This document shows positions 45,501 through 55,860 of a stretch of DNA of 64,000 bases, piece after piece. The notes under the pieces are model-generated. The model made no database searches and was not told where the DNA came from. It saw only the letters and a program-made list of their open reading frames with translations. Every line of letters begins with the position of its first letter. Positions within the stretch are counted from its first letter, which is position 1. This DNA comes from Coniochaeta sp. PMI_546 (Eukaryota > Ascomycota > Sordariomycetes > Coniochaetales > Coniochaetaceae). Location of the stretch: positions 69,362-133,361 of the forward strand of contig MU271148.1 in the NCBI GenBank assembly GCA_021432605.1. The letters run 5' to 3'. Both the position numbers and the translations under genes were made by a program.

Positions 45501-46282
45501 GATCAGTGCTAGGGAAAATGCTTATGCAGGTCCCACGGACAGTGACTGACTAGTGTGGTTCGAACGCGGGAGGCATTCACTCTCAGGGAAGTTTGTACGA
45601 CAACAACCATACCAAGTCCGTACATACACGGGAAGTTGCGTAGTTGTGTTGCAAGAGTCGAATCGTGCCAATGACAACTGCAGCGCTGTCCAACAGCACT
45701 TCAGCACAGCCTCAGTCATTGCCGTCACCGTTGTCATCGACTTCCAAGGAGCCGTCTCTGGCGGGGAGTCGAAGATAACCCCGAAGTCGGCTCCGTTAGG
45801 GGCCGTCAAGGCACAAGTTCTTGCGATGCCCCCTTCGGGACCGAGACATTGATGCTGGAACTGGCGTGTAAATTGCCTTCCCTTACAAACAACTTAGTCT
45901 AAACTGCAGATCCACAGACCTCCCTACATGGGGATTCGTGATTAGAGACACAGGGAACTCATCTCAAACGGCCGTTGAAGTGCTTAGCTTCTCCGTTGTC
46001 TTGCCCCCTTTCTGGGTACACCAGAAGCGTCGGACCAGCACCCACACATTTTGCAAATACGATGTTGACGATGGGCCGCGAGCAGCCGCACCAGCAGTGG
46101 AAGCGCAGACCCCAAACGCCTCGGACCAATACATCGTACAAGTCACAAACCAACCAAGTTTCTGCATCACCTGTGACATGCGGATTTTGGGGCTTTCAAA
46201 GAACGGTTCATGGTTGAGGGTGTAGGACTAAACGGTGGCGAGGCTCTCTTCTTTGACAAACAATGAAAGCTGGCGTCACCAG
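42511..46282. other. Gene-free 3.8-kb region
   Basis: This is the largest gap in the window, between the divergent C2H2 start (42510) and the gcd1 stop (46283). A plus-strand open frame at 42811-43359 looks random. A purine-rich stretch at about 43650-43720 would be a pyrimidine-rich leader on the minus strand. Three tandem CCTAGCCG-like units lie at 43432-43451. AGGTACC words cluster at 44365-44406. No tRNA or other RNA gene is recognised. A long 5' leader or non-coding RNA of the C2H2 gene is possible. Confidence 0.45.
44365..44406. repeat. AGGTACCT cluster
   Basis: Four AGGTA/TACCT words within 42 bp, including two GGTACCT units flanking an ACCATGGTACC segment. Same vocabulary as the cluster near 26.6 kb. 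Confidence 0.5.
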
Positions 46283-48062
46283 CTACTGTTCAATATCTTC
46301 CTCGTCCTCTTCTAGATCCTGCAGAACCTCGTGCATTTCCTCTTCTGTGGCCTCAAGCCCCTCTGAGCTCATGAGCTTGGTATCTTTCTCCTCGGCTAGA
46401 CTCGATGTCAGTACTAGGACTCTCATCGTCGACATCTTGTCAAACAGAGGTGGGCCCCTCTCTCGGAGGCTGGACTTACTCTTTGGTTCGACAAACAGGT
46501 TCTCTTGGACCTCGCAGTCGGTGAGTGTCGATCCGTCACCAATCTCACTTCTCTTTCCCAAGATACACCGAGTGAGTTTGCAGTTCTTTCCAACGACGAC
46601 GCCATCCATCAACAGGCATTGTTGCAGTTTCGCCCCCTCGTTGATCTGACAGTTGGCCCCAATGACGGACTCCTTGATGGAAGTCTTCTCCTGCACCGTC
46701 ACATTCTCAGCCACGAGACTGTCCTTCTGCGTGATAGTCGTCCGTGCCTTGACACCCTCTGGGTACGCTACTTTGCGCGCGTGAGCGAAAGGAGAGGCGG
46801 CGTCTGGCCCAGCCTCTTCTACAGAGGGGAGCTTTGCGAGTTCGAGTGATATGGCTAGCAGCAGCTTCGCGGTATCGACTCGGCGAACTAACGGGCCCGA
46901 GGGCTGTGACGGATGGACGTAAGCGAGGATGGGAGGGACGCCGGCCTGTCCGTCCTGACGCGTGATATCACCACTGTCACGTCCAGAGGTAGACCTCTTT
47001 CCGCTCTGCTGTCTCTGGATGTCGTCATGTTTGTCTGAATCCCCTTCCTCAGAGGGCGTCCTGCCATTTTCTGTGGACGGCGTATCTCCCTGCTCATCCC
47101 CTGAATCGAAGATACTCTTCATTCCTAGCTTCTCTGACAAGCCTTTCTGCCAACCAGCCTTTGCCCACCAGCCAATCACATCCTCTCCAATGCTTTCTAG
47201 CCGGTCGTTCTCAGCGACAAAGTCCATCACCCATCGCGGGAATATGTAGATGTGTGCATCCCGGTGAGTGGTCAACATGTGTATCCTGGGGTGCTGACGG
47301 AGAAATCCGTGACGAATAGGAAACCCCTTTTTCTCTTCGGTCAGGTCCTTCAATGAATCCGTTGGCAGGGAATAGACCAGTTTCGAGATATGCTGCAACA
47401 GTGACCCCTTCTGGGCCTGGACTGTAGTCGCTGGTAGCGGTACGGTCGCAATGAAATCTGTCTCTTCCCCCTTGACTGGTGTTGCCGTCTTTGTCTCGTA
47501 CCAAACACCCAGACCACCGCTGTGCGAGCCTGCAGAGTCACCCAGTATGTCCCTCAGACTCGCCGACTTGACCATCCATGCTTGCAGCAGTTTGTCACCG
47601 CCGACTTCGCAAACAAGGTCACAAGGGAGTACCACGAAGTCTGATGTGACAATCTCCTTCACTTCAGGGAGACGTAGAATTTCCGCAGTGCCTGTGTTGT
47701 GATCTAGACCTTCGGGAGCCAGGAGGTCAGGTCTTGGAAGAGGTAGACCAGTCAGAAATGGGTTCGTGTCCAAGGATGTCCTAATTGCCTCAGCTGCTGA
47801 AGGCGGGCATATGAGTGTGATATCTGAGGATCATCAGTAGAAAGTTCCCATGTAGAACGAGATAATGTAGGCTTCTCATACTTGTGATTCCCGTCCTGTA
47901 ACAGAAATCTATCGGGTACCATACCATAGGCCTGTTGGCGATAGGTAGAATAGCTTTCGGGTTCTCATCTGGATTGGCAGTAAAGGTCGGGAAACTCGAG
48001 CCGGGGCCGCACAGAATGAGGGCCTGCAAGCCCGGAGCAGCCATTGAGACGGCGTGGGGCAT
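46283..48062 (-). CDS. gcd1: eIF2B gamma subunit (Gcd1)
   Basis: This is the gamma subunit of eIF2B, part of the catalytic subcomplex that exchanges GDP for GTP on eIF2 and is regulated in amino-acid starvation. Exons 47882-48062, 46480-47823 and 46283-46395 give 545 residues. The N-terminal nucleotidyltransferase-like domain shows Leu-Ile-Leu-Cys-Gly-Pro-Gly, Asn-Pro-Lys-Ala-Ile-Leu-Pro-Ile-Ala-Asn-Arg-Pro-Met and the spliced Gly-Ile-Thr-Asn-Ile-Thr-Leu-Ile-Cys-Pro-Pro. The C-terminal left-handed beta-helix (hexapeptide) region spans roughly 410-505, with Val-Ile-Gly-Ala-Asn-Cys and Ile-Gly-Asp-Gly-Ser. The acidic tail ends in Glu-Glu-Asp-Glu-Glu-Asp-Ile-Glu-Gln. The last intron (46396-46479) is 84 nt, in phase and free of stops, so an unspliced form remains open. 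A low-complexity insert of about 60 residues lies in mid-protein. The gene is divergent from the Pex22-like gene. Confidence 0.93.
46396..46479 (-). other. gcd1: In-frame intron in gcd1
   Basis: GTAAGT...CTAG, 84 nt, no stop in frame. Splicing gives Val-Glu-Pro-Lys-Thr-Glu-Glu-Lys-Asp-Thr-Lys-Leu, which fits the recalled family tail. Retention would add 28 residues before the acidic tail. Confidence 0.8.
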
Positions 48063-48364
48063 TTTGAGGTATGTTGAGGCTGAGATGCTCGGTTGGGCAA
48101 TGAGCTTGTCGATGGTTCTCAAGTTTGTCGACTCCAGTCACAAACAATGAATGGCGATCCAACAACAGTACCCTCCGTCTCCGGGATGGCGAACCACAGA
48201 CGAAATTCCGGTAACAAGCCCCAAATCGCCTTACTGCACTGATCCGCCTGTGGACGTAAATGAATCACCACAGTATATTCCGTGAAGCTTTCGGCGTCTT
48301 GACTCACACTCATTGATGGATTTCGACCATCCAAAGTGACCCACACCAAGAAAATCAAATCGAT

Positions 48365-48378
48365 AAGGTACGTACCTT
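48365..48378. promoter_or_regulatory. 14-bp palindrome AAGGTACGTACCTT
   Basis: A perfect inverted repeat in the centre of a divergent promoter, built from the AGGTAC word that recurs across the window. Binding protein unknown. Confidence 0.45.
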
Positions 48379-48467
48379 TCGTCTTGTGAACCACAATTAC
48401 CATGTACAGTAAGGTATCAAGCTTGATATTGGTCCGTGCGTCATGATGCGCAGCTGAAGATCCTGAG

Positions 48468-48475
48468 CACGTGAC
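48468..48475. promoter_or_regulatory. E-box CACGTGAC
   Basis: CACGTG core extended by AC, matching one half of the TCACGTGA element seen in the taf4/ysh1 and spt20 promoters. Lies 354 bp before the Pex22-like start. Confidence 0.4.
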
Positions 48476-48828
48476 TTGAGGTGATAGAAGAACACCCTCC
48501 GTGCGTAGTCAAGGTCGCCAATTTGACCGGCCAACCACCTCCAAAGAGCCTCGGTCAGCTCTGTTCAGCTCACTCGGTGGGGAAGGTCAACAACGGCTGC
48601 CGCATGGGCATCAACAAGCGGCCAAATCCAAACCCCAGCCACCAGCAACACACGCGACTCTGCCCGCATTTCATTTCCCGTTTGCTCCTCACTGTAATCC
48701 AGCCACATTCACACCCACATCGTGCAAACAGTCGAACAATTGGATTGTAGCAACATTCCACAACCTCAGCCTCAGCGGCAGCCTTGCTCTCTGCCAAATC
48801 AAATGCCATGAACATATCGTCTGCGTAG

Positions 48829-50191
48829 ATGTCGTCGCCATACGATCGTTACGACCGCGGCCCATCCCGTCGCCGCGGGGTATGGGGACACTGGGTGCCG
48901 CTTGTCCTGACCGTGACCGTCGCCACGGTCGGATTGGCCGCCTGGGTTTGGAGTCAACGGAATAACGAGGAGGAAAACGACGAGGATGAACCGATCGCTC
49001 ATGACCTAGACTACGAAAACGCCGACTATGGAGATAACCCTCCATATGGAGCGTCACGAGATGACCCCAAGCCACCACCGACCTTCACCGGCAGCGATCT
49101 TCGACCTGGAGAGCCGGGCTATGGCGGGGCGCCGTCACAGGCCGATAGTGGTTCCGGATGGGGAGCGCGCATGTCCGGCGCACTGCGCCGGACGCCGAGC
49201 CCGCAGCAATTCATCGAGGGCGCCAGCAAGACGGTGGTGGCGGGCGTCGCCGCGGCCGGCGCAGCTGTCGGAACCGCCCTGGCGGCGATTAGGGAGGAGG
49301 ACAAGACTGCGTATGCGGACCACGAGACGTGGTCCGAAGAGGCGGATGCCAAGGAGAAGCGACCGACGAACTCGTCGCAGTCGAGAGATCCTAGCAAGAG
49401 GCGGAAGACGGTGGCTATCATTGTGTCTGCTGATACACATATCGACGATATCGACGAGGAAGGTTTCCACGAACATGCCGTGAGTCTGCTCTTCGCATGT
49501 TCTGTGTTCGAACTAAACTAACCAGGTTCTAGTCCATACTGTCCCATATTCCTCGCCAAAACGATTTTTCAAAGATCAAACTATTTGTTCTTATATATGC
49601 GCCTGGTCTGAAGGACCAATCATTAGATGCTACGAACAATCTGCCTCCTGCATCGTTGAGCTCCTCATTCTCCAATATCGGCCACGACCAGGCCCAGACC
49701 CCAGGTGACGAGACGAAGAGTCCAGTGTAAGCGTGCCTCTGCAGAGCCCAATGCTGCGACCGTACTGACAGATGTTCAGGCTCACTAGCTCTACCTCGAA
49801 CACCGCCTTCAACGCCGTCTACTCGCAGGCTCTCGGTCTCGTTGAGAAAGAGACCATGGTACTGCCATTCACCACACCTAACGGACACGTGCACATACTG
49901 CGACACCTGCAACCCGAAATGGTCTACCTCCAAGAGTCACTAGCAGGCGATAACGGTAGTGTTGTTACGCACCTCCAGACCTGGCTCAGACACGATATCG
50001 TCCTAGTGGTTGGTGCAGAGAGCGGTCATGGTGGCCTCGCCGATAGCGAATCTGAGGCGGAGAAGCCGGAGAAATCGGTAGAGAAATGGTGGCATAGGGA
50101 AGACCGCGTTGGCCGCGGCAGAGGGGTGATAGTCGTGGATAGCATGAGAGTCCATGACGACTGGGCTCGGAGGGTACAGCAGAAGGACTGA
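48829..50191 (+). CDS. Pex22-like peroxisomal membrane protein
   Basis: The candidate membrane anchor for the ubiquitin-conjugating enzyme Pex4, which recycles the Pex5 import receptor. Exons 48829-49479, 49533-49726 and 49780-50191 give 418 residues. A short basic N-terminus precedes one transmembrane helix (about 22-42: Val-Pro-Leu-Val-Leu-Thr-Val-Thr-Val), leaving most of the protein on the cytosolic side. An acidic, disordered linker and a small Ala/Gly-rich stretch follow. The conserved part starts near residue 195 (Thr-Val-Ala-Ile-Ile-Val-Ser-Ala-Asp-Thr-His-Ile) and continues through Ile-Lys-Leu-Phe-Val-Leu-Ile-Tyr-Ala-Pro-Gly-Leu to a C-terminal Val-Ile-Val-Val-Asp. This beta-strand pattern fits the Rossmann-like Pex22 fold. 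Filamentous-fungal Pex22-like proteins are highly diverged, so the identity is tentative. Confidence 0.6.
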
Positions 50192-51389
50192 GCGGTGTAT
50201 GGCTTGTGGTACTGATATCGTACGGGCCATCTTTATCCTCAAGCTGCCGGTGCCAATGCGCCCCAGGGATCTTGCGCGCGCGGTTCTGTGTTGTACTCCC
50301 CACACTTTTAGCCTCGAGAAGCCTAATCTGTGAAGCTCTAATGTACTAAACCACCACTCAAGTTCAGTGAGGTATGTGAATCAAGCATGTACTGATAGCA
50401 CGGTAAGTAACTCTTGCAATGTGCTTTCTGTCTTATAGTCCCGTAATGTTTGGTGACTCAGGCTCGAACAGTATCCTGGATGAACACCAAATCTAATCGA
50501 CCCTCCCACGTTGCCTCTTCGTCTTGCCTAACTCTTAAGACCTCTAGCCTCTGGCAAGGTATCATATGCTGCAACTGCCGTAATGCTACCTAAACAGTCT
50601 AGTACACTCATTCATGTCTATGTTTTGTGAAACGAATCAAGAGCGAGGTGTTGATCTTAGCTGCAAAACGAAATAATGCATACATAACCAGAATCACACC
50701 CATGTTTGGCCTGTTCAAGTGCATCAACTGCCCTGTACAGGAATGTTGTCCATTTTGCCTTCGAACATTTCCCCTTCCCAATCTCCTCTCACGCCCTCTC
50801 GAGGACAAGAATATGAGGTGTATATCAACCACATTCCGTTCGAACAAACCATCCTCTTTTTTCCCCCATTCGAAACGTCGTTCTGAGCGACTGGCGTTCT
50901 CCGGCTATCGATCTCGATCACGTGATCCCGGCGCCGATCTGGGCCTCGGAGCCGTAGCGCCTTACCTTGTCGGGCATCTGACTTTATCCCGGTGTGACTT
51001 CACGTCAACCCCACACCCGCCCCAGCGACGCATCGACCGACACAGAGCGTGATCACTTCCGTCTCTGAACACTCGTTCTTGTGTGAGATCATCCATATAT
51101 CGCGTGTGCGTCGAATGACACGGTCCCAACGAGCCAAAAGATCCATCGCGGACTCTTCTCCTTGAAGGAGCGACGTCATCCGACGAAAGCGCGAACCGAC
51201 CACATCGCGACATCATCGCGACATCGACAATCTCCCTGACGGCCCCTGGCACTTGTTGACTCTATTCGGGCAGATGGTTACTGATTGCCGGCATCCGAGG
51301 GTACTCTAGGTGCACCAAACTGAGCGAGACACTCGACGTCTTTGTGTAAGGCCTGCCGCCGGCCACGGCTTGGCGCATTTAGGTTTACA
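50192..51389. promoter_or_regulatory. Upstream region of spt20
   Basis: A 1.2-kb gap between co-directional genes. It includes a 12-bp palindrome GATCACGTGATC at 50916-50927, about 460 bp before the spt20 ATG. A possible small leader intron is not supportable. No other coding sequence is seen. Confidence 0.5.
50916..50927. promoter_or_regulatory. E-box palindrome GATCACGTGATC
   Basis: A perfect 12-bp palindrome containing TCACGTGA, the same 8-mer as in the taf4/ysh1 promoter. Likely a bHLH (Cbf1-type) site by motif. Confidence 0.45.
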
Positions 51390-54300
51390 ATGGCGCCTGT
51401 TGTTACAGCGGTGCAGTCCAACATCACATCCAAGATCAAACGTCCTGTGCCTCCAGGCATACAGACAAATGGGGTCAATTCATCGAAATCCTCTCCATCT
51501 CCGTCAATGTCTTCGAAACCACCACCGTCAGCGGTTCGCCAACCGTCCAATCCACCAACATCCAATGGCGCAAGCTCAGCACCTCCACGTCCTGCAAGCC
51601 GGCCACGAAAAGACATGTCCGCTCCGGTTCTAGGTCGTGGTCAGAGAAGTGCTGGCTTAAGGTCGGCCAGCATCGCCCCGGACTTCGCTTCGGCGCCGGC
51701 GGTCGAGCCACCACCATACATCGTTACCGACGAGTATATACTCAAGAAATACGCCGGAAATCCTCCATCACTTGTGGTACATCTGCACACAACCCATTTC
51801 CGCTTCGATCAGCAAGAAGGCATGTTCCAGTATAAGTCACCAATGAAGATATTTCTCGAGCACCTCCGGAGTCGGACGATTCCGCACGACATGCTCGAAT
51901 ACTTCAATACCTGGGGCGTGCCGTTCTACGAGGGGTGTCTCATCGTCCAGATTCACGATCACAAGTCAGTGGCCCAATCCAAGGAAGCTGCTCGTCCGAC
52001 ATCAGCTTCCAGCAAGACGGTCCCTTTCTCCATACACAACTATAATCCTTACCTCACACCCTCGCCCTACGTGCCATATCCGAAAGAAAATCTCCCAGCA
52101 GCTGGCGAAAATGGCACAGGTCAAGGGTTTGACCACGCAGAAAAGACGGAGGAAGAGAAGGACAAAGAGAACATGCCCGCCCCAAGCTTGCCTACCGAAG
52201 GTCAGAAGAAGGCTGCGCCGAAGCCACGCATCATGACTATTGTCCTACATCCTACGCAGCAGGCCTTGCAAAAGGATCTCGTACTCAAGGCCCTTACTCC
52301 TCGTGGCGCGTCGGATAGTCGCCAGGATGGCGCGGGACCCGCCCAGACGCCCGGCGTCCCTCCCACACCTACCGCGATAAGTATGCCCCCTCCTGCCAAG
52401 AGGCAGAAGAGGGAGCGCACGGAGCTCGATGGCACCAACATCTACACTGCAGAAGCGGAGATTCTCCTTGCGACAACCCCAGCTCTGGATCTCGAGCCGA
52501 CCAAGAATGCCGAGGAGACAATACGGAAGCTCGAAAGCCTGGCTCACCCAGAACATTCCGAGAAGCCGCCGCAACCAAAAACGAGAAAGAGGACAGTTGC
52601 CGAAATGGCAGCCGACGAGGCTCTTGCCGCAGACCAGGAGAGATTTATGCTCACATTGGACGAAAGGTTATCCTCCAAGTATACAGGAGCCCAGGGTGCT
52701 GCTAATGGCGGGGACGGGGATGGCCAGACGGGCGCCGCTGCTTGGGAGCCGCGTTTCGAGCGCTTTAAGCTTATTGATGAGATTAAGGAGGAGCACAAGG
52801 CGAGAAAGGAGCAAGAACGGGCCGAGAATGAGCGGAAGTTGGCTCTTCAGAAGCAGCAGCAGCAACAGGCACAACAGCAACAGGCGGAACAGCAGGCACA
52901 GCTAATCGCTCAACAAGCTCAACAGCGAGCGGCAGAGGATCGGCAACGGCAGGAACAGATCTTGCGCGAGCGGCAACGTCAAGAGCAACAGCAACGGACG
53001 ATACAGGCCCGCGCCCAGGCGCAAGCGCAGGCACACGCCCATGCTCAAGCCCAGGCCCAGGTTGCTCAAGCTCAAGCCCAGGCTCAGGCCCAGGCCCAGG
53101 CCCAGGCCCAGGCCCAGGCTCAGGCTCAGGCTCAGGCTCAGGCCCAGGCGCATGCTCAGCAGAATGCCCTCGCTGCCAGCATGGCTCAGGCTGCTCATGG
53201 ACATCCGGCTGTCAGTGGGCCCATGATGAACGGCTTACCGAACGGTATGCAGACTAGTATGGCCGGTCAAGCGCAGGCTCGCTTCCACCAGGTGTCGCAA
53301 GGCCAGGTCTCGTCTCCTATCGTCGGCCAGAACACACCGCAAAACATGTCATCGCCCATGGTTGGCAATGTCTCCATGCAGCGCTCGACCTCAAGCATGG
53401 CTGGTAGTCCGCCACGACCATCATCTGTGGTCAATCATCAGCCGCTGGCCACGCCGATGGCGGTCAGCATGTCGGCTCGCGGTAGTCAGCAAAGTCACCC
53501 CTCTGGAACGCCTCGGATGCCCAACGTAACGCCGAACATGGCGCACTCAACGCCCATGAGTCGGCCCCAGGTCATACAAACACCGCGGATGACGCAAGGT
53601 AGCCCGACTCCTAATATGATGACGCAAGCCCAGCAGGTCGGACAAGCAATGTTAATGAACGGTCAAGCCATGCCGCCGCAAATGCAGAGCCAGAACTTCA
53701 TGGCTGCTCAGATTGCCGCGCAACAGCAGCGGCTCCAACAGCAGCAACAGTTGGCTCAAGCAGTGCAGAACGGAATGATTCCAGGCACTCCCAATCCCCA
53801 ACATCTGGCTGCGCAGCAGCAGATTCTGGCACAACAACGGCTCGCCCAGCAGCAGCTGATGCTACATCAACGCAACCAGCAGATGAACCAGCAGATGAAT
53901 CAGCAGATGATGGGACCCAATGCCCAGGCCCAGCTAGCTCAGCGGTACCAGCAGCAGTTGAACAACATGCAGATGCATGGTGGTCAGATGCAGAACAACA
54001 TGCAGCGGCAAATGGCTGCGATGCAAGGTCAAGCGCAGGGCCAGGGAATGGTCAACGTTAACGGCATGAATGGCCTCAACGGCTTAAACCCCCAGCAGCA
54101 GCTCGCATTCATGCAGCAGCTACAGCAGCAGCAGGCTCAACAGCAACAGCAGGCTCAGCAGCAACAGGCCCAGCAGCAGCAGCAACAACAACAACAGATG
54201 GGTCAGGGACAGCAGCTTCCACCGTATGTCCAGAACCAGATCCGCCAGCACCAGTTGGCTTTGTACCAGAACCACTACCCACGGCTTGTGGAGAAGTTTG

Positions 54301-54482
54301 GCAGCGCGCAGAACATACCGCCCGAGGCGACGGAGGATCTCAAGAGGCAGTGCCTGGTCAAGGCCCGCTCGACGGTGATGCAGCTTATCAACCAGAATAG
54401 GATGCTGCAGCAGCAGCAGCAACAACAGCAGCAGCAGCAAGGGATGAATGGGGTGAACGGTATGATGGGACAGGGCATGTAG
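51390..54482 (+). CDS. spt20: SAGA complex subunit Spt20
   Basis: A structural subunit of the SAGA coactivator, needed for its integrity and for TBP recruitment. A single uninterrupted frame gives 1030 residues, unusual in this intron-rich window. The conserved Spt20 domain spans about 110-195 (Leu-Lys-Lys-Tyr, Val-Val-His-Leu-His, Phe-Gln-Tyr, Pro-Met, Leu-Glu-Tyr-Phe-Asn, Phe-Tyr-Glu-Gly-Cys-Leu-Ile-Val) and continues to about 340 with [11 protein letters not shown]. From about residue 470 the protein is Gln/Ala/Met-rich, including an Ala-Gln dipeptide array and several poly-Gln tracts, typical of transcriptional coactivators. The ATG at 51390 gives the natural start; the frame is open 48 nt further but without an ATG. 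Confidence 0.93.
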   Translation: MAPVVTAVQSNITSKIKRPVPPGIQTNGVNSSKSSPSPSMSSKPPPSAVRQPSNPPTSNGASSAPPRPASRPRKDMSAPVLGRGQRSAGLRSASIAPDFASAPAVEPPPYIVTDEYILKKYAGNPPSLVVHLHTTHFRFDQQEGMFQYKSPMKIFLEHLRSRTIPHDMLEYFNTWGVPFYEGCLIVQIHDHKSVAQSKEAARPTSASSKTVPFSIHNYNPYLTPSPYVPYPKENLPAAGENGTGQGFDHAEKTEEEKDKENMPAPSLPTEGQKKAAPKPRIMTIVLHPTQQALQKDLVLKALTPRGASDSRQDGAGPAQTPGVPPTPTAISMPPPAKRQKRERTELDGTNIYTAEAEILLATTPALDLEPTKNAEETIRKLESLAHPEHSEKPPQPKTRKRTVAEMAADEALAADQERFMLTLDERLSSKYTGAQGAANGGDGDGQTGAAAWEPRFERFKLIDEIKEEHKARKEQERAENERKLALQKQQQQQAQQQQAEQQAQLIAQQAQQRAAEDRQRQEQILRERQRQEQQQRTIQARAQAQAQAHAHAQAQAQVAQAQAQAQAQAQAQAQAQAQAQAQAQAQAHAQQNALAASMAQAAHGHPAVSGPMMNGLPNGMQTSMAGQAQARFHQVSQGQVSSPIVGQNTPQNMSSPMVGNVSMQRSTSSMAGSPPRPSSVVNHQPLATPMAVSMSARGSQQSHPSGTPRMPNVTPNMAHSTPMSRPQVIQTPRMTQGSPTPNMMTQAQQVGQAMLMNGQAMPPQMQSQNFMAAQIAAQQQRLQQQQQLAQAVQNGMIPGTPNPQHLAAQQQILAQQRLAQQQLMLHQRNQQMNQQMNQQMMGPNAQAQLAQRYQQQLNNMQMHGGQMQNNMQRQMAAMQGQAQGQGMVNVNGMNGLNGLNPQQQLAFMQQLQQQQAQQQQQAQQQQAQQQQQQQQQMGQGQQLPPYVQNQIRQHQLALYQNHYPRLVEKFGSAQNIPPEATEDLKRQCLVKARSTVMQLINQNRMLQQQQQQQQQQQGMNGVNGMMGQGM
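53011..53162 (+). repeat. spt20: Ala-Gln hexamer array in spt20
   Basis: Tandem GCN-CAG units (mostly GCC CAG and GCT CAG) encode about 24 Ala-Gln repeats with a few His substitutions. Near-identical units predict replication slippage and length variation between strains. Confidence 0.85.
54118..54440 (+). repeat. spt20: CAG/CAA poly-Gln tracts near the spt20 3' end
   Basis: Two Gln-rich tracts, 54118-54197 and 54409-54440, separated by a conserved-looking helix (Arg-Gln-His-Gln-Leu-Ala-Leu-Tyr). CAG and CAA codons alternate irregularly. Confidence 0.8.
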
Positions 54483-55860
54483 GCGCTCCCAATGTTGAGT
54501 TGCATGCGCGGGAGGAATGTCGACTTGGACGCGGACGCGCCAGGCGAATTCGATACCGGCTGCGGAAACGGCATCTGCTAGGAAAGCGACCCCGCCGGCA
54601 GAAACGACGCTGGCGGCGAAGGACAACTCAACTTCCAGCAGACAATGCCTCGCAATTGAGACCAAGGTCGGTACCGGGCATTAACGAAATTCGGAGTCCT
54701 TGAAACACCAGTTTCCTTGTCATTTGATAACTCGGTTTCAGAGGAATGAAAACACAGTGTCCGAACGCGCCAGTTATTGGTGCCAGTCTAAGGAAGTGGA
54801 CGTCTACGTCTGGGGTGTGAGGAATGTCAGGATATCGAGTTACGGGCGCTTGTTCTTCATCAGAAGCTTGGAAATGGGCGTTGACGCCGTAACAAGCGAG
54901 GGACGTCGGTTCGTCCTACATCCTACATTTTTCCGCTGATCGGTGGCTAGAGTCGAGGAGTTCATGGTTGAGACGTTCACGACCCTCGGTGGTCTGGACA
55001 ACAAGTATGCTTTCTGGTTTGTTTTTCTGCTTGGAGTTTGCGGATGGTCTCATCATTTGGTGTTTTAAGGTTTCAGCACCAAAGGAAGGAGTCATGATAA
55101 GGGGGGCTTCCGAATAACGAGCGAGGTTCAGACTTCTTTGTTTTGTTTACTCTCAGGATCGGCTTTTCTATACCCCTGGGCGGATACCAGTCAGGCATGG
55201 AGGGTTCACGGATGCGTAAAAACAGTTTCTATCTTGCTCTGCTTGCTTGACGTCGGTAATGGGTCAATTGGGATGCTAATGAAGACCGTTGTATTCTTAT
55301 ATTTTACACAGCGCAATGGAAATACGGCAATATAAGACATACGCGCTTGGATACAATGACTCCCGTCTGTTTAAGAACTCTGGCTCGATTTGATCAGGAG
55401 TCCCATTAACTCGTGTGCGGGTGTACGGTACGTAACCTGAATCAGAAGGCCGTCCACACTGCTCTGAGAGCCGCTGTGGCGTTAATGAACCGTGTTAGGT
55501 AATCACGGAAGCCCCCGGCTTGGGTAAGTCGGATGACGGAATAGGTAATGCTTGGCAAAGCTACCTTGCATCTGTCGACCTTGAATTGTCCTCGACACGT
55601 CCTTTACTTGCTCAACCAAGGAGCTATCGACAAGAGAGAGCTTGACACTGGCTTCACTCGGGCGGGCTATCAATCTTTCACTTTAGTCCTGACAGCTAAA
55701 CCTCATTCGTGGATCTCCATCAGAACATACAATAACTTGGACGGACGTACCTCAGGTGCCCTGTGCTCTTTCCCGTATACAACACTCTCGAAATACCTCT
55801 CCCCATCCTCTTCCCCTATCCACATCTCGATAGTGAAACCACATCGTGCACAGCGCCACC
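54483..55860. other. Spacer between spt20 and atg27
   Basis: A 1.38-kb stretch holding the spt20 3' UTR and the atg27 promoter. No coding or RNA gene recognised. Confidence 0.5.

Larger units (their letters stand above)
48063..48828. promoter_or_regulatory. gcd1/Pex22-like divergent promoter
   Basis: A 766-bp gap holds a 14-bp perfect palindrome AAGGTACGTACCTT at 48365-48378 and a CACGTGAC element at 48468-48475. No coding sequence is seen. Confidence 0.55.
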
